From Flavonifractor sp. An306 (GTDB lineage: Bacteria; Bacillota; Clostridia; Oscillospirales; Oscillospiraceae), in the NCBI RefSeq assembly GCF_002159455.1, contig NZ_NFIQ01000002.1:46465-110464 (forward strand): 64,000 nucleotides of DNA, read 5' to 3'. Under the pieces are notes generated by a model that was not told the DNA's origin, searched no databases, and saw only the letters and a list, made by a program, of their open reading frames with translations. The position numbers and the translations under genes are program-made. Shown here piece after piece: positions 51,810 through 60,840 of this stretch. Numbering within the stretch: position 1 is the first letter of the stretch; each line of letters opens with the position of its first letter.

Positions 51810-52139
51810 TTAGACGGGCTTCTTACCCTGGCTTACCAGCGACACGCCGGTGGCTTTCGCCGTGATCTGAGTGTGGCCCTGGCTCTCATAGGCGCTCACT
51901 TCCAGGCCGTCAAACTCCACTTCCACGAAGTTCTCCGGCTTGTCCAAGAGCTGCCTGCCTTCAATCTTGACGCCGATCTTCTCCAGACGCAGTTCGGGCA
52001 GAGCGACGATGTAGCGGTACGCCACAACCGTATCTGTGCGTTTGTTGTCGCGGTACTCATATACGGGCACAATATCCACCAGCAGTTTCTTCTGCCCCAG
52101 GCAGGCCGGATCGATGCGCATATCTCGGATATTCAGCAT
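51810..52139 (-). CDS. small accessory protein of the rep module, function unknown
   Basis: A 109-residue protein starting MLNIRDMRIDPACLGQKKLL, mostly predicted beta-strand with alternating charged and hydrophobic residues (for example YRYIVALPELRLEKIGVKIE). I do not recognise the family. Its place as first gene ahead of rep is that of small accessory proteins (DUF961-type or single-strand binding) in Tn916-like elements. AAGGAG precedes the ATG at 52139. It is read from the leftward promoter at 52229-52258. Confidence 0.6.
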   Translation of the reverse strand: MLNIRDMRIDPACLGQKKLLVDIVPVYEYRDNKRTDTVVAYRYIVALPELRLEKIGVKIEGRQLLDKPENFVEVEFDGLEVSAYESQGHTQITAKATGVSLVSQGKKPV

Positions 52140-52215
52140 AGGGATGTTCTCCTTTCTTTCGTGATAGCCAGCAGGATGGGAGGCCACTCCATCCACTCAC
52201 ACCGGCCGCTATTGC

Positions 52216-52373
52216 AATTCGCATATTCATTAAACTAAAAATAGTCTTGACTTGTCAACGAATACGGGTTATCATTAACAGGAGAAAACCAGAAGATTTA
52301 CAAAATTCGCATAAAGCAGAAAGAGGGTTTATGCGCTATGCCGTTCTTTCAGAGAAAACCAGAAAATTCGCAT
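52216..52373. repeat. three copies of AATTCGCAT around the divergent promoters
   Basis: AATTCGCAT occurs at 52216-52224, 52304-52312 and 52365-52373. The last two lie in a longer repeat that shares GAGAAAACCAGAA just upstream (52282 and 52353). The inverted form ATGCGAATT occurs twice near the right end (62784-62792, 62850-62858). They look like binding sites of an element-encoded protein. Confidence 0.55.
52229..52275. promoter_or_regulatory. overlapping divergent promoters sharing a palindrome
   Basis: Rightward: TTGACT (52247-52252), 17 bases, TATCAT (52270-52275), toward the DUF6076-like gene. Leftward: TTGACA (52253-52258 on the minus strand), 18 bases, TTTAAT (52229-52234), toward the rep module. 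The two -35 boxes abut in the palindrome TTGACTTGTCAA, so only one polymerase could bind at a time. Confidence 0.6.
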
Positions 52374-53396
52374 ACGGTTTCCTGCAACATTCCACGCACA
52401 GAGCATTGCGCCATGGCCCTGTCGCTGGACATGGCGTACCAGACGGAGCGGATCATCATTGGGGAGATGAAAGAAATTGCCCGGTATTTCGAGGGCTGCG
52501 TCAACCCGGAGCCTGTGATCCTGGTGGACGAGGTGCGGCCCATGGGAACCATGATCTCCGAACTGTTTGAAACCCGCCCCTTGGATTCCATAGATGCTGC
52601 CACCGGCTTTCGGCCTGACACGGTACACCACAGGCCCGACCTGCTGGAAAAAGCCATGCGGGTGACGGCGGAACTCTACGCATCAAGCAACCTGGTATGG
52701 CGCTTTGTGGCCCTGCGGCTCTGGCAGGAGTATCAGGCCGTCAAGGATCTGCCGGAGACAAGTGAGATCAACGACAGGTTGGATCAGATCATCTGTCCTG
52801 TCCGCATCAGCCACGAGCAGCAGATCAAAAGTTGGCACATGGTCTACACCTACTCCGACCTCTACCGCTTTTTGGGCGGGGAATATTTCGACTTCCCGGC
52901 CTGGGTGATGTACCAGGCGGGCAGGCCCATGACGGTCTACCATGTAACCGACTTCTCCATCCTGCCGCTCTATGTCCACTATCTGAACACGGTCTACACC
53001 AAGCAGGCGTTCTTTCAATACTGCAAACGCTGCGGACGGCTGTATGTGGCCCAGACAGCCAAGGTCAAGGGCTTTTGCAGCGAGGGATGCCGCAAGGCCC
53101 AGCAGAGGGACAACCGAAAGAGGTACGACGACAGCGTGAAAGGCGACGCGGCGGAGAGCAACTACCGGGCCGCCTATATGTACTGGTACAACCGCATGAA
53201 AAAACTCCGCCGCGATTCCGACGTGGATGCCGGGCGCATGGCGGAGTTGGAAACAGCGTTCAAGGCGTTCCGGGACGAGGCGACGGAAAGAAAAAGGGAT
53301 GTCCAGCGTAAAAAAGCGGACGTGGGCGCATTCATGGCCTGGCTGGATGAGCAGCGGGGTCGGTTCGACGAACTGGCGGAGGGCTTGCCCCTCTGA
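52338..53396 (+). CDS. DUF6076-like protein with C-terminal zinc finger
   Basis: The 352-residue protein has an all-helical N-terminal part and, from about residue 230, a zinc finger with C-K-R-C and FCSEGCRKAQQ (C-x2-C ... C-x3-C) followed by a basic charged helix region. This arrangement matches DUF6076 proteins from Clostridia, often found on mobile elements. No function is known; the finger plus basic tail suggests nucleic-acid binding. The ATG at 52338 has GAGGG ten bases upstream; an ATG at codon 26 is an alternative. It is the only rightward protein gene in the element. Confidence 0.65.
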   Translation: MPFFQRKPENSHTVSCNIPRTEHCAMALSLDMAYQTERIIIGEMKEIARYFEGCVNPEPVILVDEVRPMGTMISELFETRPLDSIDAATGFRPDTVHHRPDLLEKAMRVTAELYASSNLVWRFVALRLWQEYQAVKDLPETSEINDRLDQIICPVRISHEQQIKSWHMVYTYSDLYRFLGGEYFDFPAWVMYQAGRPMTVYHVTDFSILPLYVHYLNTVYTKQAFFQYCKRCGRLYVAQTAKVKGFCSEGCRKAQQRDNRKRYDDSVKGDAAESNYRAAYMYWYNRMKKLRRDSDVDAGRMAELETAFKAFRDEATERKRDVQRKKADVGAFMAWLDEQRGRFDELAEGLPL

Positions 53397-53407
53397 TGGC
53401 GCAAAGA

Positions 53408-53434
53408 ATGGGCGGGAGATCATCTCCCGCCCAT
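53408..53434. terminator. hairpin after the DUF6076-like gene
   Basis: A near-perfect 13-bp inverted repeat around a single base (53408-53420 with 53422-53434) is followed by TTTCC. It probably ends the rightward transcript. Confidence 0.65.
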
Positions 53435-53640
53435 TTCCAGATTGCCCCCAAATCACGCCCGCTCTGATACAGTAGATTTTCCTGCCTGGGTCGGGAACCG
53501 AGATATAGAAGCCTTTCCTGAACGCCAAATTCCGTTCCGGGCTTCCAAAGTTGATGTTCAGCCCCCTGTAGGAGCGGGAACACACAAAGGAACTGACTGA
53601 AAAACTGGCGCATTGCGGAAAGATCTTAGTCTTAGGTCGT
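53435..53640. other. spacer without a recognisable gene
   Basis: These 206 bases lie between two convergent genes. Short open frames exist on the minus strand but have no SD and resemble no family. It may be a remnant of a lost gene. Confidence 0.4.
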
Positions 53641-54579
53641 CTATTCTTCTATCTTCCCATATGCAAGAAGGGCGTCTTCTGCTGCCACGCCCAAGGAAAC
53701 AGTATGGTACAGCACTATGCCATCCCAGCGCGCATGGACCGTCTGGAGAATGTGCCCTTCCAGATCCTCGATCCTCCCCAGCATCTGTCCAGCAGAAATC
53801 AACCGTTCAGGCTTAACCTCGGGAAACCATAGGCCCGAGAAGTCCGCCTCCGCGTAACACATTTCCATCGTTTCCTTCTGACGGATATTTTTGACGGGAG
53901 CAGGTCCCATATCAAGATATCCCATCAGGCTTTGTATGCTGCGCAGTTCCATCTCCACCTGTTTTTCCGTCCAGAGGCCCATGCCGCCCACCTCCATCAG
54001 TAGAGAGGGAATACCGCACTGGGCTGCATAACTGTACAAGCCGTTTTGTACGGTGGATGGGATGCGGTACATCACTTCAAGATGCTGTGCGGCTGCCTTG
54101 GCTTGTGCAGTCACATCCGGCGCGGCCGTGGCCGGGTAAAACACCAGGGGCGTCATTGCCTCATTCACATCACCGCCGTGGAGATCAAGAAGGAAATCAG
54201 CATTCGGATAGATCTGCTCCACCACAGTGCGGGCGATCTCCTGGGCCATCGTACCTTCCGCCGGAGGCGGAAAGACCCGGTTGATATTCTTTCCATCACT
54301 TGGCACCACCTGCTTGCTGCCGGCATAAAAGCCCTCGCCATTGACCAGCGGCATTAGGATTACCCGTCCCCGGATCTGCGCCGGAGACAGAGTGGCAAAG
54401 AGCTGCCGCAGCGTCACGATGCCTACATATTCGCAGCCATGGACGCCTGCGGTCAGCACCAGAGTTGGGCCGTCTGACGCGCCGCAAAGCATCCAGACCG
54501 GCAGACCCGGACCGCCCCGCACGGGCAGTATGCCGGTGATTCGACCGGTATCCAACGCTTTCCTATCTATTATCTGCAT
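53641..54579 (-). CDS. AspA/AstE-family zinc amidohydrolase (M14-like)
   Basis: The 312-residue protein belongs to the succinylglutamate desuccinylase / aspartoacylase family of zinc hydrolases. The zinc-binding HxxE is in LTAGVHGCEYVG, and the second histidine ligand in FLLDLHGGD; the conserved asparagine-arginine pair is in GKNINRVFP. It would hydrolyse an amide or peptide bond of a small acidic molecule. Its TAATG junction with oppF shows it is the last gene of the B12-riboswitch operon, so it may process the imported compound after entry. No signal peptide is visible. Confidence 0.85.
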   Translation of the reverse strand: MQIIDRKALDTGRITGILPVRGGPGLPVWMLCGASDGPTLVLTAGVHGCEYVGIVTLRQLFATLSPAQIRGRVILMPLVNGEGFYAGSKQVVPSDGKNINRVFPPPAEGTMAQEIARTVVEQIYPNADFLLDLHGGDVNEAMTPLVFYPATAAPDVTAQAKAAAQHLEVMYRIPSTVQNGLYSYAAQCGIPSLLMEVGGMGLWTEKQVEMELRSIQSLMGYLDMGPAPVKNIRQKETMEMCYAEADFSGLWFPEVKPERLISAGQMLGRIEDLEGHILQTVHARWDGIVLYHTVSLGVAAEDALLAYGKIEE

Positions 54580-55550
54580 TATGGTGCCTCCTGCGCAGGA
54601 TGACTGTACTGATGGCAGGCTACCCAATGCTCCGGCCCCACGACGGTCATTTGCGGCATCTGGGTGCGGCAAAGCTCCGTACAGTGGGGGCAGCGGGTGT
54701 GGAAGGGGCAGCCGGCAGGGCGGTCAATGGGACTGGGTACCTCTCCGCTGAGAGGAACAATGGGTTTTTCGTGACTATCATGCAGGGAAAAGACAGACCC
54801 CAGAAGGGCCCGTGCATAAGGGTGGAGCGCATCTTCGGCAAGACGGCTGCTGGGGAGCGACTCCACCACTACGCCGAGATACATCACCATGATCCGGTGA
54901 GAAAGGGACTGGACCAGGGCCAGATCGTGGCAGACAAACAGGATGGCAAGTTCCCGCTGCCGCTGGAGAGCCACAAGCAGCTCCACCAACTGGTCCTGGG
55001 TGGAGACATCCAAGGCAGAGGTAGCCTCGTCACACAAAAGCACCTCGGGTTCCAGCGCCAAGGCGCGGGCAATCCCAAGCCGTTGGCGCTGACCCCCACT
55101 CATGGAGTGGGGATACCGATCCAGAAACTCCTGTGGGAGTTCCACCATTTCCAATAACTGCCTGGCTTTTTCCCGCAACTCCTCTCTGGAGCAGGGGGAG
55201 AAGTTGCGCAGCGGCTCCGTCACGGCATCCCACACCCGCATGCGTGGGAAAAAGGCGGCCGCGGGATCCTGAAAGACCATCTGGATATGTCTGCGGTGCC
55301 GGCGCAGGTTTTCGCCCTTCCAGCGAGTCACATCTTCCCCCTGAAACAAGAGATATCCCTCATCAGGCCGCTCTAACTGGGCCAACATCCGCAGCAGTGT
55401 GCTTTTCCCACAGCCGCTTTCCCCCACGATTCCCAGCGTCTCCCCAGAATAAAGACTCAGATCGATCTGCTGGCAGGCCGTTAGGGTTCTCCCATCTGAT
55501 CGCCGGTAGCGGCGGGTAAGCCCCCGCCCCTCCAAAATACATTCAGACAT
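54579..55550 (-). CDS. oppF: peptide/nickel-type ABC transporter ATPase (OppF/DppF)
   Basis: A 323-residue ATPase with Walker A GESGCGKST, signature MSGGQRQRLGIA, Walker B LLCDEATSALD and the C-terminal oligopeptide-transporter cysteine motif (CPFHTRCPHCTELC) that in several family members binds an Fe-S cluster. It pairs with the OppD ATPase upstream, overlapping it by 8 bases. GGAGGAAAAC precedes the ATG. Confidence 0.94.
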   Translation of the reverse strand: MSECILEGRGLTRRYRRSDGRTLTACQQIDLSLYSGETLGIVGESGCGKSTLLRMLAQLERPDEGYLLFQGEDVTRWKGENLRRHRRHIQMVFQDPAAAFFPRMRVWDAVTEPLRNFSPCSREELREKARQLLEMVELPQEFLDRYPHSMSGGQRQRLGIARALALEPEVLLCDEATSALDVSTQDQLVELLVALQRQRELAILFVCHDLALVQSLSHRIMVMYLGVVVESLPSSRLAEDALHPYARALLGSVFSLHDSHEKPIVPLSGEVPSPIDRPAGCPFHTRCPHCTELCRTQMPQMTVVGPEHWVACHQYSHPAQEAP

Positions 55551-56322
55551 AGCGTTTTCCTCCCAGATCCGGAACTGCCTGGAGCAGTTGGCAGGTGTAT
55601 GGCTCCTGACTTTGCAGAAGGCTCTCCCGGTCACCTTGTTCCACAGTGCTGCCGTTTCGCATGACCAGGATGCGGCTGGCCATGTAGGCGGCCACCGCCA
55701 AATTATGGGTCACCAGAAGAATGGCCGTGCCATAGGTGTCCCGCAGCTCCAGCATCTGCCGGACAATCTGTGCCTGGGTGGTTACGTCCAGGGCGCTGGT
55801 GGGTTCGTCTGCCAGCAGAAGTTTGGGCTGGAAAGTCATAGCCATGGCAATGCCCACACGCTGGCGCTGGCCTCCGCTGAGTTGAAAGGGATAGCCGCCC
55901 AATATGCTCTCCGGGTCAGAAAGCCCCATGCGTTCCAGCATTTCCTTGCTCAGCGCCCCCGCCTCCTTTTTGGACAGGTCACTGTGGGTGCGGATATATT
56001 CCCGGAACTGGGAGCCTATGGTATGGATGGGGTTGAGCATAGCACCGGAATCCTGAAAAATCATGGAGATTTTTTTGCCCCGCAGGAAACCCCAGTCCTT
56101 CGGCGAAAGCCCTTGCAGCCGCTGGCCTTCAAAAGAGATCGTTCCTGCGGTCACGGCACCCCCTGGCGGCAAAAGCCCCAGAATGGAGCGGATAGCGGTG
56201 GTTTTGCCGCTGCCGCTCTCACCAACCAAGGCTGTGATTTCCCCCTCCTTCATGCGGAGGGAAAAGTCCCGCAAAACAGGGCGTTCGTCATAGGCAACCG
56301 TCAGCTGATTGATCTCAAGCAT
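55543..56322 (-). CDS. oppD: peptide/nickel-type ABC transporter ATPase (OppD/DppD)
   Basis: A 259-residue ATPase with Walker [11 protein letters not shown]-loop [17 protein letters not shown] typical of OppD, signature [12 protein letters not shown] and Walker [13 protein letters not shown]. At 259 residues it is shorter than classical OppD (about 330) and lacks the long C-terminal extension, like NikD-type ATPases. GGAGGAAAG precedes the ATG at 56322, which lies in the 3' end of the permease-binding-protein fusion gene. Confidence 0.93.
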   Translation of the reverse strand: MLEINQLTVAYDERPVLRDFSLRMKEGEITALVGESGSGKTTAIRSILGLLPPGGAVTAGTISFEGQRLQGLSPKDWGFLRGKKISMIFQDSGAMLNPIHTIGSQFREYIRTHSDLSKKEAGALSKEMLERMGLSDPESILGGYPFQLSGGQRQRVGIAMAMTFQPKLLLADEPTSALDVTTQAQIVRQMLELRDTYGTAILLVTHNLAVAAYMASRILVMRNGSTVEQGDRESLLQSQEPYTCQLLQAVPDLGGKRYV

Positions 56323-58774
56323 CGCCGCTTTCCTCCACCACAGGCGCGATCTCACTGGTGAGCCAATAGTAGTCGATGGTGGCGATCTCCGCGCCGGTGA
56401 CCCGATCCACCCAGCTGATCATCCGGCTATTATAATAGCCATGGATGATGGTGGCCGCATCGTCGATGAGGATCTGCTGCATCTGGGTGATCAGTTCCAG
56501 TCTCCGGTCCTGGTCGGTGGTCACCTCCAACTCCTCAAAGCAGGCGTCATATTGCTCGTTATGGTAGTAGCCATAACTTCCCGAATTGCCGGAATACCAG
56601 TAGCTGAGGAAATCCTGGGGATCGCCGGTTCCCACAGTGGTGGTGTTGGCGGTAACCAGATCGAACTCTCCAGCGTTCTGGAGTGCGGTGATGGTGTCAT
56701 AGTCGCTGACATTCAGCGTGACGCCGATGCCGATCTCCTCCAGCTGGAGGGCAATGGCCTGGGCAAAATCGTTGAGATTGCGGCTGGTATAGGCCAGATA
56801 AACCAGATCGATGTTCTCACCGTCCAGCTCCCGGATGCCGTCCCCATCGGTGTCCACAATCCCAGCCTCATCTAAAGTCTCTTTGGCTTTCTCAACATCG
56901 TAGGGATAAGGATTGGTAAGCTGATCGTAGTTGTAGGCCAAAGAGGACGGCAGCGCTGCAAAGCCCGGAGTATACATACCTGCCACTGTTACATTGCACA
57001 TGGTCTCATGATCGAGGGCCATAAGAATTGCCTGCCGCAGGGCAGCATTGCCCAGAGGGCCGTTGAAGTTCATATAAGAATTGCCGGTGCGGACGCCTGC
57101 GGCGGTGGAGACATAAAAGCGGTTGTCCGCTTCCAGCTTCTCCAGATCACTGGCGGTGGTGATGTTTTCTACCAAATCTACATCCCCGCTCTGGAGGGCC
57201 ATGGCTTTGGTAGAGCTGTCCTCGATGAAAAGAATAGAAACGGTATCGTAGGGAACTTCTCCGTTCCAGTAATACTCGTTACGGGATAGCTCAGCGCCTA
57301 CACCGGCCTGCATGCTGTCCAGCTTATAGGGGCCGGTGCTGACGATGCTCTGCTCCACCACCGACACATCGATCACCGAGAAATAGGGGTAGGCCAGAAT
57401 ACCGGGCAGATTTCCCGTGGGACGCTGGCAGACCACGGTCAGGGTACCCGCTTCATCATCCGCCGTTAGAGCAGGCTCAGGCAGGTAGATTTCCGGATTG
57501 GAGTTGCCGGTGCCGCCCCGGTCGGCGTCTGTCTCAGCGTACAGCCGCTCAAATGCAGCCTGAACGGCGGAGGGGGTCACAGGATTTCCGTTGGAGAACT
57601 GGACGCCCTCACGAATATGCAGAGTCCATGTGGTGTAGTCATCCGAGTGTTCATAGGTGTCGCAGAGCCAGGGCTGAGCTACCACCTGGCTGTCAAATCG
57701 GAACAGGCACTCCAGGATGCCGTACCGCATTCCCGCCCAGCTGGAATTCACCGTGGTGATGGGGTCCAGAGAGTCGGAATAACTGTAACAGCCAAAATTC
57801 AGGTGGGTCGGCTCTTCTCCATTGGAAGAAGGCAGTCCGCCGCAGCCAGAGAGCACGCCGGAGAGCAGCATCGCCCCAGCCAGAAGGGCGGCAACCTTTG
57901 TGTGTGCATGTTTCAAACGCTTCATTTTGTCTCCTCTTTTCTTTGATTTTGAATGGGGCTGCGCCTCATTCTCTCTGGGGTCCAGAATATCTCGCAGGCT
58001 GTCTCCCAGCAGATTGAAGATCACCACCGTCAGAAAGATGGCAAGCCCAGGAAACACCATCAGCCACGGCGCCGATTCCATGTAGGCCCGTCCCTCATTG
58101 AGCATGTACCCCCACTCGATAGAGGTGGATTGAGCGCCCAGGCCTAAGAAGGAGAAGCCGGCCAACTCCAGCATCATCCCTCCAACATCGGTGGCAGCGG
58201 TAATGACCAGTGTGGGGAGGGCCGACGGCACCATATAGCGCAGCAGGATGTCCCGCTCCCGGGTCCCGGAGATCCGAGCGGCCAGCACATAGTCCTGGTG
58301 CTTGACCTTCAGCACCAAGCTGCGGGCCAGACGGGCATATTTCGTCCAGCTTACCGCCATAATGGCCAGGATGGCGCTGGTCATACTGCCCCCCAACATA
58401 CCGGCCAGGGCAATGGCAAGAGCCATACCGGGAAAGGAGACCATCATGTCGGCAACGCGCATGATGATGGTTTCCACTATGCCGCCGACATAACCGGCCA
58501 CGATGCCCAGGGCGCCGCCCAAAAGCAGAATGCTGAGCACCAGCACCATGGTGGATAAAATGGAGGTTCTGGTACCATAAATGACACGGGAGAACAGATC
58601 CCGCCCCATTTTATCCGTACCAAACCAGTGTTCCCCGCTGGGGGGCTGCACCGCATCCGCCAGAACGGAGCTGTTGGGATCATGGGTGGCAATGACAGGG
58701 GCCAGAATGGCCACCAAAAGAATGGCCAGGGCCATCAGACCAAACACCAAAAAACGCTTTTTCGCAGCGGTCAT
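56315..58774 (-). CDS. fusion of OppC permease and OppA substrate-binding lipoprotein
   Basis: One uninterrupted 819-codon frame encodes two transporter parts. Residues 1-283 are a complete DppC/OppC permease (six helices, EAA loop, ending DSLRDILDPRENEAQPHSK). Residues 284-819 are a full solute-binding protein of the peptide/nickel family with its own signal peptide (MKRLKHAHTKVAALLAGAM) and lipobox LSGVLSGC (Cys311). There is no stop between them. The internal ATG at 57925 has AGAGGAGACAAA directly upstream, so the binding protein can also be made separately. The C-terminus of OppC-type permeases faces the cytoplasm, so the internal signal peptide could export the second half even from the fused chain. 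Confidence 0.9.
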   Translation of the reverse strand: MTAAKKRFLVFGLMALAILLVAILAPVIATHDPNSSVLADAVQPPSGEHWFGTDKMGRDLFSRVIYGTRTSILSTMVLVLSILLLGGALGIVAGYVGGIVETIIMRVADMMVSFPGMALAIALAGMLGGSMTSAILAIMAVSWTKYARLARSLVLKVKHQDYVLAARISGTRERDILLRYMVPSALPTLVITAATDVGGMMLELAGFSFLGLGAQSTSIEWGYMLNEGRAYMESAPWLMVFPGLAIFLTVVIFNLLGDSLRDILDPRENEAQPHSKSKKRGDKMKRLKHAHTKVAALLAGAMLLSGVLSGCGGLPSSNGEEPTHLNFGCYSYSDSLDPITTVNSSWAGMRYGILECLFRFDSQVVAQPWLCDTYEHSDDYTTWTLHIREGVQFSNGNPVTPSAVQAAFERLYAETDADRGGTGNSNPEIYLPEPALTADDEAGTLTVVCQRPTGNLPGILAYPYFSVIDVSVVEQSIVSTGPYKLDSMQAGVGAELSRNEYYWNGEVPYDTVSILFIEDSSTKAMALQSGDVDLVENITTASDLEKLEADNRFYVSTAAGVRTGNSYMNFNGPLGNAALRQAILMALDHETMCNVTVAGMYTPGFAALPSSLAYNYDQLTNPYPYDVEKAKETLDEAGIVDTDGDGIRELDGENIDLVYLAYTSRNLNDFAQAIALQLEEIGIGVTLNVSDYDTITALQNAGEFDLVTANTTTVGTGDPQDFLSYWYSGNSGSYGYYHNEQYDACFEELEVTTDQDRRLELITQMQQILIDDAATIIHGYYNSRMISWVDRVTGAEIATIDYYWLTSEIAPVVEESGDA

Positions 58775-59712
58775 GCCTGCAACTCCTTTCTCAGCCGGGG
58801 ATCCAGCCGGTTATAAGAGAGATCCACCACCAGATTGACCGCCATATAGATCAGAGCAATCCACAGTACATAGCCCTGGATCAGCGGATAGTCTCTGGAG
58901 GTAATGGCGGAGATCGCCAGGCTGCCCAGCGCCGGATAGGAGAAGATCACTTCCACCACGGCGGTGCCGCCCAGCAGAGAGCCCAAAGACAGCCCCAGCA
59001 TGGTGATGAGGGGCAAAACAGCGTTTGGAAGCACGTGGCACCAGAGCACGCATCGTTCCGATAGCCCCCGGGCCCTAGCGCCTGCCACATAGTCCTGACG
59101 CAGTTCCTCCAAAATAGCCGCCCGAACCTGTCGGGCGTATTTGCCCGCCATGGCAATGGCAAGCGTCACAGCGGGCAGGATCAGCCGCTGGAAGTTCATT
59201 TGGTTGGACACCACCGGAAGCCATCCCAGTTTCATGGCTACCACATAGAGCAGCAGCAATCCCACCCAGAAATTTGGCATGGAAATGCTGATAAATGTGG
59301 TGCCTCGCAGGATATAGTCCAGTATGGTGTTCTGACGGAGGGCGGAACACACGCCGATAGGCACCGCCAAAACGACCATGATCACCAGCGACAGCAGCGC
59401 CAACTGGATCGTGGGCAGGACACGCTCTGACAAAAGCACTGAAACTGCCTCACCCTTCGAGTAGGATGTGCCAAAGTCCCCTCGTAGGCAGTTGGAAACC
59501 CAGCGTCCGTACTGGACAAAAAAGGGGTCATTGAGTCCCAGTTCCTCCCGAGTCTGCTCCAGGATCTCTTCCGAGGGGATGCTTCCGCTGACAGCGTACA
59601 TGGCCCGGACCGGATCACCGGGCGAAATATGCATCAGCAAAAAACTGAGGAAACTGACACCCAGCAGCACCAGCAGGATGTGGGCGATCCGAATACCTAA
59701 TTTCCGTTTCAT
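58771..59712 (-). CDS. oppB: peptide/nickel-type ABC transporter permease (OppB/DppB)
   Basis: The 313-residue permease has the N-terminal RIAHILLVLLGVSFLSFLLM helix, the periplasmic-side loop containing SPGDPVRAMY, and the EAA-type loop RARGLSERCVLWCHVLPNA, with six helices overall. It overlaps the fusion gene by 4 bases (ATGA). GAGGTATTCAG precedes its ATG. It follows the HNR-repeat gene by 42 bases on the same transcript. Confidence 0.95.
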   Translation of the reverse strand: MKRKLGIRIAHILLVLLGVSFLSFLLMHISPGDPVRAMYAVSGSIPSEEILEQTREELGLNDPFFVQYGRWVSNCLRGDFGTSYSKGEAVSVLLSERVLPTIQLALLSLVIMVVLAVPIGVCSALRQNTILDYILRGTTFISISMPNFWVGLLLLYVVAMKLGWLPVVSNQMNFQRLILPAVTLAIAMAGKYARQVRAAILEELRQDYVAGARARGLSERCVLWCHVLPNAVLPLITMLGLSLGSLLGGTAVVEVIFSYPALGSLAISAITSRDYPLIQGYVLWIALIYMAVNLVVDLSYNRLDPRLRKELQA

Positions 59713-59754
59713 CTGAATACCTCGCCAAAAAATAAGTCAGTAGCGCCTGGAAAA

Positions 59755-60741
59755 TCAGGGATTTTCCTGCAACCCCAGTTGAAATAGGGCATTTGACCAG
59801 GAGCCGCAAGCCTTTTGCAGCCGCTTTCGGATCTCTGGCGGTACTTCTTGCCGGTTAGGCGGTCGGCCCAACTGCTGCATCAGTTTTCGCACCAGTTCCA
59901 GATCCTCCGCCGTCTGCGGATCTAACTTCAGCAGCCGGTAGTGGCAATCGTATAACTCCTGCCGATGTGCTGCTCTCTTGTGCCCTTTTCCCCTTTGCAG
60001 CGGCGCGTTCACAAAGGGCGTGATGCGCTGAACTGGTTCCAGATCTATCTGATAAAGGACATTCCGCCAGGATCCGAACCGCCGGAGCAGGGACTCTCGC
60101 AGAACTTGCTCCATTTCACTCCGAAGAGGCGAGCGGTTCAACCTTTTCGCAAGGGCTCTCAATTCTTGGAGCATACGCAGTTCATCATCCTTCAGATTTT
60201 CTTCTTTCTGCAGATGGACCGCCATCGCTTCCTCCACTCCGGCAGCAGCTAAAACCTCGCCCCAGGTCCGATAGCGTTTTTTCAGTTTCCGACATATCTC
60301 AGGCAGTTCGGACGGGTGCGGGATTCGGCCCAGTTGTTCCGCCATGCTCCGCACCTGATCGAGCATGTGCTGATATTCCTCGTTCTTCTGCGCCGTCTGT
60401 TCTAGGAACATCCCGCCCCGGCCTGCCGAACGACTCAGCCCTGCAGCACGCAATGCCCCCGGCCAATTTTTGAAACGAGTTTTGAGATATGTCCGCAGAA
60501 TCCAGTGCACCTCTCCCTGAGAGGGCGAATACCCCAGTCGCTGGGCGCTTTCCCGCAGAAGGTCCAACAGCTCCTCATCGGAAAAAGATGCGTAGATCTG
60601 CGCACCTTCCTCTGTGTCAACAGAGTAGCGAGAGTCGTCTTTATCAAAGACCTCCCCATGGGACTTGGAACCTTCCGCTATCATGTTGAGAATCATTTTT
60701 TTCTGTTCCTGCAGTTGATTCTTGTTGTTATCTCCCATCAT
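59755..60741 (-). CDS. protein with four homing-endonuclease-associated repeats (HNR)
   Basis: The 328-residue protein contains four copies of a helical repeat at about residues 54-102, 125-170, 188-235 and 278-326, each with the pattern L-x-x-L-G-x-x-P ... F-G-S-W-x-x-A-L-x-x-A-G-L (for example LAKRLNRSP and RRFGSWRNVL). This is the homing-endonuclease-associated repeat, a DNA-binding module usually appended to nucleases. No nuclease domain is visible. It is the first gene after the cobalamin riboswitch and precedes oppB, so it may be a regulator of the operon or element. GGGGGG precedes ATG 60741. Confidence 0.8.
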   Translation of the reverse strand: MMGDNNKNQLQEQKKMILNMIAEGSKSHGEVFDKDDSRYSVDTEEGAQIYASFSDEELLDLLRESAQRLGYSPSQGEVHWILRTYLKTRFKNWPGALRAAGLSRSAGRGGMFLEQTAQKNEEYQHMLDQVRSMAEQLGRIPHPSELPEICRKLKKRYRTWGEVLAAAGVEEAMAVHLQKEENLKDDELRMLQELRALAKRLNRSPLRSEMEQVLRESLLRRFGSWRNVLYQIDLEPVQRITPFVNAPLQRGKGHKRAAHRQELYDCHYRLLKLDPQTAEDLELVRKLMQQLGRPPNRQEVPPEIRKRLQKACGSWSNALFQLGLQENP

Positions 60742-60754
60742 TCCTGTCCCCCCT

Positions 60755-60791
60755 AAAAAAACGGCTGCGGATCTCAGGATCCGCAGCCGTT
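60755..60791 (-). terminator. terminator of the cobalamin riboswitch
   Basis: A perfect 14-bp stem (60760-60773 with 60778-60791), followed on the minus strand by T7, lies 14 bases before the HNR-gene start. It is the expression platform of the riboswitch at 60841-61042. Confidence 0.92.
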
Positions 60792-60840
60792 CTTCCTGCG
60801 CAACAAATGCCAAGTGCGGCGTCCCGCACCTGGTTTGTCA

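Noticed and set aside
53332..53613. A 93-codon minus-strand frame between the DUF6076-like gene and the hydrolase
   Set aside because: No SD, half of it lies opposite the DUF6076-like gene and crosses its terminator hairpin; no family resemblance.
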